DNA of 64,000 bases, taken from contig NZ_PJJS01000049.1 in assembly GCF_002929845.1 (NCBI RefSeq), positions 62,001 through 126,000 on the forward strand. Reading direction: 5' to 3'. Positions 59,200 to 64,000 of this stretch are shown piece by piece; the first letter of the stretch is position 1, and the number at the start of each line of letters is the position of its first letter. Under the pieces are notes generated by a model, which worked only from the letters and a program-made list of their open reading frames with translations, ran no database searches and was not told the DNA's origin. The stretch is from Cryobacterium sp. M96. GTDB taxonomy: Bacteria > Actinomycetota > Actinomycetes > Actinomycetales > Microbacteriaceae. Both the position numbers and the translations under genes were made by a program.

Positions 59200-59628
59200 C
59201 TACTCCCGGCGCATCTGCCGCCGGATCACCTCGAAGTCGTGCCGGGAGATCTCGAGCAGCCCCCGGCGCAGCTGGTAGCCCCAGTCGGGGTTGCTGCGGG
59301 TGAACTCGAGCACTGATAGGAGCGGGCGAATGGAGGCGGCCACGACATCCGTTTCGTAATCGATGTGACGTCGCCACGGGCGGTACGAGCTCGGGGCGGC
59401 GGACTCGCCTTGATGCACGATTCCGGGGGCGATGCGACCGATCGCGGTGAACTCGCGCAGCGTGTCGCCGTCGATGTTCGTCTTCGGGGAATAGTAGACC
59501 ACCCCGTCGGACTCGCCCATCTGCTCGAGCGCCACCCGGGCCCCGTGGCTGGCCTGCACAAGCCCCACCGCGACGGCGCGCAGCACGTGTTCGCGTGAGG
59601 CAACGCCCAGCCAGTATCGAATTGCCAC
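59200..59628 (-). CDS. EVE-domain protein (UPF0310-like)
   Basis: 142 aa PUA-like EVE fold: AIRYWLGVASREHVLRAV, GVVYYSPKTNIDGDTLREFTAIGRIA, ending YQLRRGLLEISRHDFEVIRRQM. EVE domains bind modified bases in DNA or RNA; no methylase or restriction gene lies next to it. I chose GTG 59628, which restores the family N-terminus; the open frame runs on to 60867 antisense to two real genes. Confidence 0.85.
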   Translation of the reverse strand: MAIRYWLGVASREHVLRAVAVGLVQASHGARVALEQMGESDGVVYYSPKTNIDGDTLREFTAIGRIAPGIVHQGESAAPSSYRPWRRHIDYETDVVAASIRPLLSVLEFTRSNPDWGYQLRRGLLEISRHDFEVIRRQMRRE

Positions 59629-59671
59629 CCTCTTAGTTGTACTGCATGCCCCAGCACCACAGACTGGGATC

Positions 59672-60184
59672 ATGCGTGTTCTTCTGAAAGAGATCCTCGA
59701 CTGCTCCCCCGATGCCGCCTGGCGCGCCCTGCGGAGTCCTGCCGTGTTCCGCGAGGTAAGTTCGCCCGTGGTGAGCGTCGAATCGCTTGAGATGGATGGG
59801 TTCCCCACCATCTGGGAGCCGGGTGAGCATCCGGTCAGCTTGACTGCGCTCGGCCTGGTGCCGATGGGCGACCAAGTGATTCGCCTGACCATGGCGACCA
59901 CCCGGAAGGATGGCGTGCGCATCCTGCGTGACACCGGCCGCGGGGTATCGGGGCCGCTCGCCTCGGTCACCCTCTGGGACCACCGGATGGCCGTGTCTCC
60001 CGACCCGGCCGGCACCGGCAAGACGCTTTTTCGAGACCAGCTGATCTTCCGCACCGGCGCGCTCACCCTGGCCAGCTGGCCCGTTTTCTGGGCGCTCTGG
60101 CAGTGGCGGCTGCACCAGCTCAAGCGCCTCGCGCCGAACTGGAGCCTCGACCTCGGCGTCGATGAGTCCGGCGCGAGCTCGTGA
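59672..60184 (+). CDS. SRPBCC-like hypothetical protein
   Basis: 170 aa. MRVLLKEILDCSPDAAWRALRSPAVFREVSSPV resembles the first helix-strand of START/SRPBCC ligand-binding folds; C-terminal FWALWQWRLHQLKRLAPNW is the long helix. Ligand unknown. Its stop overlaps the next GTG by 4 nt (GTGA), so the two are coupled. Confidence 0.7.
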   Translation: MRVLLKEILDCSPDAAWRALRSPAVFREVSSPVVSVESLEMDGFPTIWEPGEHPVSLTALGLVPMGDQVIRLTMATTRKDGVRILRDTGRGVSGPLASVTLWDHRMAVSPDPAGTGKTLFRDQLIFRTGALTLASWPVFWALWQWRLHQLKRLAPNWSLDLGVDESGASS

Positions 60185-60861
60185 GCACCACCCTCGGCGC
60201 CCTGCAGGTGGCCGACTGGCGTCGGCGCGTGTTCGGGCTGTACGGCAGCGTGCGCCAGCTCAGCGCGCACGACCCGGCCGCCGGCCACGAACTGTGGCGG
60301 AGCGGCAGGGACGACCTCTTCGGCGGGCATTCGGCGTCGCCGTTGATGCCCGACGACCGGGCCGGCTTCACCGGGCTGCCGGTCGCCGCCTACGACCCCG
60401 ACTGGCGGTTCGAGGCCGAGGTGCACCGCGCGGAACATCCGATGCGCATCTCGGTTGACACCGGCACCGACGGGAAGGTGCAGTTCGACCTCGTCGGCAC
60501 CGTGCGTTTGCCCTACCTGGGACCAATCGACCTGTGGCGGCTCTCCAACTACGGCGGCGGGCTCTTTCTGCCTGTGCGCGACGGTCTGGCCGGCAAGCCC
60601 GGCGGAACCTACGGCGGCGGTCGCTACCTGCTCGACACGATCAAGGGCGCCGACCTGGGCGCCGGGGCCGACGACGACAGCATCATCCTCGACTTCAACT
60701 TCGCCTACAACCCGTCCTGCGCGTACGACCCGATGTGGGCCTGTCCGCTGCCCCAGGCCGGCAATACCGTGGCCGCGGAGGTGCCCGTCGGCGAGCTGAC
60801 CCCCGGTGCGGAGCGCCATCCCACGGCTCCCGTCGGGCGGGCGTTCGACCCTAGGGCTTGA
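60181..60861 (+). CDS. DUF1684 domain protein
   Basis: 226 aa. Signature ILDFNFAYNPSCAYDPMWACPLPQAGN near the C-terminus and GGGRYLLDTIKGAD are DUF1684 hallmarks; N-terminal WRRRVFGLYGSVR and RDDLFGGHSASPL also fit. Cytoplasmic, function unknown. GTG 60181 coupled to the gene before. Confidence 0.88.
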   Translation: MSTTLGALQVADWRRRVFGLYGSVRQLSAHDPAAGHELWRSGRDDLFGGHSASPLMPDDRAGFTGLPVAAYDPDWRFEAEVHRAEHPMRISVDTGTDGKVQFDLVGTVRLPYLGPIDLWRLSNYGGGLFLPVRDGLAGKPGGTYGGGRYLLDTIKGADLGAGADDDSIILDFNFAYNPSCAYDPMWACPLPQAGNTVAAEVPVGELTPGAERHPTAPVGRAFDPRA

Positions 60862-61093
60862 CAGCATCCGCTACGATGGAAGCTTGCGGGTGCGTAGTTG
60901 CGCCCGCTGCGTCGTAGAACGCCTCTTCTTATTGCGGCAGCCCACCAGGGCCGGCCCGATTTTTCGAATTAAACCTTCTTACGGCGAACGGATGTGCCCA
61001 TCGGCACCTTCGCCATGTGAAACCTCTGAGGCTCCGAGTTGCCGCCCGTGCGGAACGGATGCCCGAGGAATCTGATGCCCGAAAGGCACCATT
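60862..61093 (+). promoter_or_regulatory. Structured leader of the DEAD-box helicase gene
   Basis: 232 bp. A TTGACA at 60858-60863 overlaps the preceding stop; TACGAT at 60872 is too close to be its -10. Hairpins: GCGGGTGCG/TGCGCCCGC (about 60885-60906, with wobbles), a GGGCCGGCCC palindrome followed by GATTTTT (about 60948-60964), and a strong stem at 60983-61014 (GGCGAA/TTCGCC outside, GTGCC/GGCAC inside). Resembles long regulatory leaders of cold-shock helicases; inference. Confidence 0.5.
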
Positions 61094-62647
61094 TTGTCTG
61101 AAACTTCCTTTAGTGCGCTTGGCGTGCCGGCCCCTCTCGTTGCCATCCTGACCGAGCAGGGCATCGACAGCCCGTTCCCGATCCAGGTGGACACGCTGCC
61201 CGACACCCTCAACGGCCGCGACGTGCTCGGCCGCGGCAAGACCGGCTCCGGCAAGACCCTCGCGTTCGCACTGCCCATGGTGTCGCGCCTCGGCGGCAAG
61301 CTCGCCGGCGGCCGACGTCGTCCGGGCCGCCCGCTCGGCCTCATCCTCGCCCCGACCCGCGAGCTGGCCACGCAGATCACCAACGCGCTCACGCCGCTGG
61401 CCGAGGCGTACGGCCTCAACACAACCACGATCTTCGGTGGCGTCTCGCAGGGCCGCCAAGTCTCCGCACTCAAGGCCGGCGTCGACATCGTCGTGGCCTG
61501 CCCGGGTCGCCTCGAGGACCTCATGAAGCAGGGCTTCATCAGCCTGGACGCCGTCGAGATCACCGTACTCGACGAGGCCGACCACATGGCGGACCTGGGC
61601 TTCCTGCCCGTCGTCACTCGCATCATGGACAAGACGCCCAGCAGCGGCCAGCGCCTGCTGTTCTCGGCCACGCTCGACAACGGGGTGGACAAGATCGTGC
61701 GCCGTTTCCTGCACAACGAGGTCATGCACTCGGTCGACGAGGCCAACAGCCACGTCTCCGCGATGACGCACCACGTCTTCGAGATCGACGGCGTCGAATC
61801 GAAGAAGGCGCTCGTCGAGAAGCTCGCGAGCGGTTCCGGCCGCCGCATCCTCTTCATGCGCACCAAGCACCAGGCCAAGAAGCTCGCCAAGTCGCTCACC
61901 GACGCCGGGATCCCCTCCGTCGACCTGCACGGCAACCTTTCACAGGTGGCCCGTGACCGCAACCTCGCCGCGTTCAGCGCCGGCGACGTGAAGGTTCTCG
62001 TCGCCACGGATGTCGCCGCCCGCGGCGTGCACGTCGACGACATCGAACTCGTCATCCACGTCGACCCGCCGGCCGAGCACAAGGCGTACCTGCACCGCTC
62101 GGGCCGGACCGCCCGCGCCGGCAGCGCCGGCGACGTCGTGACTCTGGTTCTCCCCGAACAGCGCCGCGACACCGACGCGCTGCTGCGCAAGGCAGCCATC
62201 AAGGTGACCCCGCAGCGCGTGACCGCGTCCTCCCCCGCCGTGGACGCCCTCGTCGGCGACGTCGCAGCGTACGTCAAACCTCTCCCCCGCGTGGAGCAGC
62301 CGCACGGCCAGTCCCAGGGCGGCCGCTCGCAGGGCGCCAACGCCCAGCGCAAGCGCGTCAACCGCGATGAGCGCGACTCCGGCGCCCGCGACTCCGGCGC
62401 CCGCGCCGGTGGAGCACGTGGCAACCGCGGACACCGCGGCAGCGACGCAGTGGCACCCACCGGCGGAGCGCGCCAGGAGCGCTCGGGCCGCCCCGCGGCA
62501 TCCGGTCGCAGCCAGGGATCGGGCAACGCCCAGAGCCGTCCGGCCCAGGGTGGTCGCTCCGGCGGCCTCCAGGTCGGAGGCCTCGTGCGCGGCGCCGGCG
62601 CCACCGGCGGCGCTCGTCGCTCGGCCCCGCGCCGCGCGCAGGGCTAG
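61094..62647 (+). CDS. DEAD-box RNA helicase
   Basis: 517 aa. Q-motif FPIQVDTLP, motif I GKTGSGKTLAF, Ia APTRELATQ, II VLDEADHMAD, III FSATLD, V ATDVAARGVHV, VI HRSGRTARAG. After the core (~375) comes a ~140-residue basic Arg/Gly/Ser/Gln-rich tail that should bind RNA. Start is TTG 61094 (SETSFSALGVPAPL) with GAAAGG upstream. Probably a cold-shock or ribosome-assembly helicase. Followed by a large GC hairpin. Confidence 0.93.
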   Translation: MSETSFSALGVPAPLVAILTEQGIDSPFPIQVDTLPDTLNGRDVLGRGKTGSGKTLAFALPMVSRLGGKLAGGRRRPGRPLGLILAPTRELATQITNALTPLAEAYGLNTTTIFGGVSQGRQVSALKAGVDIVVACPGRLEDLMKQGFISLDAVEITVLDEADHMADLGFLPVVTRIMDKTPSSGQRLLFSATLDNGVDKIVRRFLHNEVMHSVDEANSHVSAMTHHVFEIDGVESKKALVEKLASGSGRRILFMRTKHQAKKLAKSLTDAGIPSVDLHGNLSQVARDRNLAAFSAGDVKVLVATDVAARGVHVDDIELVIHVDPPAEHKAYLHRSGRTARAGSAGDVVTLVLPEQRRDTDALLRKAAIKVTPQRVTASSPAVDALVGDVAAYVKPLPRVEQPHGQSQGGRSQGANAQRKRVNRDERDSGARDSGARAGGARGNRGHRGSDAVAPTGGARQERSGRPAASGRSQGSGNAQSRPAQGGRSGGLQVGGLVRGAGATGGARRSAPRRAQG

Positions 62648-62681
62648 TCGCTCGGCAGCATCTGCACGTTAGTTCCACTGT

Positions 62682-62715
62682 GAACGGGCCGGCCTCTCCC
62701 GAGGCTGGCCCGTTC
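62682..62715 (+). terminator. Hairpin terminator after the helicase gene
   Basis: GAACGGGCC / GGCCCGTTC stem extended by GCCTC/GAGGC, 34 nt in all, 35 bases past the stop. Followed by TGCGTT, so only weakly T-rich. Confidence 0.7.
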
Positions 62716-62721
62716 TGCGTT

Positions 62722-62818
62722 GTGGCCAACTCAGGAGAAACATGCCCGTGACGGATGCTCGGCCCCGGAATCACGTGGCGCCGCACCATGGCGCCACCGG
62801 ATCTCAGGAGTTAGCCAC
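62722..62818. mobile_element. Short inverted-repeat element, copy B
   Basis: 97 bp. GTGGCCAACTCAGGAG at 62722 and CTCAGGAGTTAGCCAC ending 62818. Outer 11 bp are inverted (one mismatch), but the inner CTCAGGAG is in direct orientation, unlike copy A (54165), as if one arm core had flipped. 62819-62958 holds nothing else I recognise. Confidence 0.7.
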
Positions 62819-62958
62819 TTGTTATCCGACTCATCGGCGGGGTCTGGAGCCGCCGTAGACCGGGAAGTCGCGGGTCGGACGGGAGCCGTCGGCGCAGTGA
62901 CCACGGGCAGAACCCGGCAGCGTCAATCGGGTGCCTGCGGCTGAGCTAGTCTCGGGTC

Positions 62959-63492
62959 ATGGCCACCACAGCAGTACTTCGTCCCGTCGCAGAAGCAGAT
63001 GCCGACAGCCTCGGCCGCGTGCATGCCACCTGCTGGCACGAAACCTACGACCAGTTGCTCAGCGAGGCCGCCCTTGAGCAGCTGCAGCCCGCACGCCTGG
63101 CCGCCATGTGGCGCCGGTTCAGCGCCCAGGGACCGAACCACCGCCAGGTTGCGGCCCTCGTCGACGGCGAGATCGTCGGATTCGCCGGTAGCGGGCCGTC
63201 CCGCGACGCCGACAAACCGGCCCCGATGGAGCTCTACTTCATCTACCTGCTCGACGCCTACCACGGCACCGGCATCGGCCAGCAGCTCTTCGACGCCGTC
63301 GTCGACGAGGGCCCGTCCTACCTGTGGGTCGCCGAAAACAACCCCCGCGCGCACTCGTTCTACAAGCGCAACGGCTACGCCCCCGACGGCCACGAGCAGG
63401 ATCAGGAAGTGCTCGGCGAACAGCTCCACGAAGTGCGCCTGGTGCGACCGCGCTCGCTCGCGCGTCGTCTGTCACTCGTCACGACCGAGTAG
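62959..63492 (+). CDS. GNAT-family N-acetyltransferase
   Basis: 177 aa. Acetyl-CoA loop LLDAYHGTGIGQQLFDAV (motif A), strand ELYFIYL before it, and motif B region WVAENNPRAHSFYKRNGYAPDG. N-terminal VLRPVAEADADSLGRVHATCWHETY is typical. Substrate unknown. ATG 62959. Confidence 0.9.
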   Translation: MATTAVLRPVAEADADSLGRVHATCWHETYDQLLSEAALEQLQPARLAAMWRRFSAQGPNHRQVAALVDGEIVGFAGSGPSRDADKPAPMELYFIYLLDAYHGTGIGQQLFDAVVDEGPSYLWVAENNPRAHSFYKRNGYAPDGHEQDQEVLGEQLHEVRLVRPRSLARRLSLVTTE

Positions 63493-63534
63493 CTCGCAGC
63501 GGCGGCCCGCAGGATCGGGCCGCCATCAGGCGGC

Positions 63535-64000
63535 TTAGCGCAGCTCGCCGACCGAGGCGAGCGCCATGCGCAGCAGCGCCCCGCGCCCGCCCTCCATCTC
63601 GGCTGCCACCGCGTCGGAGGCAGCCTCCTTGGGGGTCATCCAGGTCAGTTCGAGGGCGTCCTGGCGCGGGTCGCAGGTGCCGGTGACGGGAACGACGTAG
63701 GCCATCGAAACGGCGTGCTGGCGGTCATCCGTGAACGCGGTGATGCCCGGCATCGGGAAGTATTCGGCCACCGTGAACGGCACCGGGCTCATCGGCAGCT
63801 GCGGGAAGGCCATCGGGCCGAGATCCTTCTCGAGATGCCGGAAGAGGGCGTCGCGCAGGGTCTCGCCGTAGAGCACGCGGCCGGACACGAGCATCCGGGT
63901 CATCTCGCCGGTCGACCGGGCGCGCAGGAGCACGCCGACCTCCACGACCTGGCCGAGGCCGTCGACTCGCACGGGCACCGCCTCGATGTAAAGGATCGGA
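63535..64000 (-). CDS. NUDIX hydrolase-like protein (DUF4916 type), partial
   Basis: C-terminal ~154 residues; the start lies beyond the right edge. Reads in from PILYIEAVPVRVDGLGQVVEVGVLL, then SGRVLYGETLRDALFRHLEKDLG in the position of the NUDIX box but without the full GX5EX7REUXEEXGU set, which is typical of the actinobacterial DUF4916 group. VSMAYVVPVTG and ALELTWMTPKEAA follow. Catalytic status uncertain. Confidence 0.8.
   Translation of the reverse strand, partial: PILYIEAVPVRVDGLGQVVEVGVLLRARSTGEMTRMLVSGRVLYGETLRDALFRHLEKDLGPMAFPQLPMSPVPFTVAEYFPMPGITAFTDDRQHAVSMAYVVPVTGTCDPRQDALELTWMTPKEAASDAVAAEMEGGRGALLRMALASVGELR

Noticed and set aside
59629-60867. 5' extension of the EVE-domain frame
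   Set aside because: Overlaps two well-supported plus-strand genes; family similarity begins only at GTG 59628.

Overview
The window is a high-GC actinobacterial chromosome segment, most likely from Micrococcales, family Microbacteriaceae (Cryobacterium- or Leifsonia-like). The evidence is the G+C content, the S10/spc/str/rpoBC gene order, frequent GTG/TTG starts, a DUF222-HNH (13E12-type) gene, a DUF1684 protein and a NUDIX protein of the actinobacterial DUF4916 type. The genus is inference. No rRNA, tRNA, CRISPR array or insertion sequence was found.

Layout. (1) 1-2915: edge of a mannitol PTS locus, with mtlA (partial) divergent from an MtlR/BglG-type regulator, then an orphan PTS EIIB gene. 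(2) 3384-15898, minus strand: the merged S10-spc ribosomal operon rpsJ-rplC-D-W-B-rpsS-rplV-rpsC-rplP-rpmC-rpsQ-rplN-X-E-rpsH-rplF-R-rpsE-rpmD-rplO-secY-adk-map. rpsN is absent. The usual continuation into infA/rpoA is missing, and a duplicated, palindrome-bearing spacer lies at that boundary. (3) 16433-17518: an MT0933-like antitoxin gene and a truncated DUF559/AbiEi-type gene. (4) 17620-22021: str operon rpsL-rpsG-fusA-tuf with a clear terminator. (5) 22345-24602: three hypothetical genes, two of them membrane proteins.

(6) 24706-36367: a complete type IV pilus operon transcribed pilB-pilT-pilC-pilA-pilA-pilV-pilW-pilX-like-pilD-pilM-pilN-pilO. It has tandem pilins with a hairpin between them and a large pilus protein with a bactofilin-like repetitive middle. 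(7) 36648-45303: a surface/c-di-GMP neighbourhood holding a BcsA-like glycosyltransferase with two C-terminal PilZ-like regions, a PAS-GGDEF-EAL membrane protein, two paralogous four-cysteine proteins bracketing the block, and a DUF222-HNH gene with a decayed relative. Pilus, polysaccharide synthase and c-di-GMP enzyme side by side suggest one motile-to-sessile switch.

(8) 45454-52905: rpoB-rpoC with a strong terminator and wild-type rifampicin-region residues. (9) 53216-64000: mostly housekeeping and hypothetical genes: spermidine-synthase-like, TPR, PQQ-type sugar dehydrogenase lipoprotein, SprT-like, DUF427, ComB-like, coiled-coil membrane protein, EVE, SRPBCC-like, DUF1684, DEAD-box helicase with a structured leader, GNAT and NUDIX. 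Two copies of a ~96-bp inverted-repeat element (54165, 62722) and a dispersed TCGACA(A/G)GCTCG repeat (6276, 45341, 56781) lie between genes. One copy of the latter forms a terminator-like hairpin between rplO and secY.
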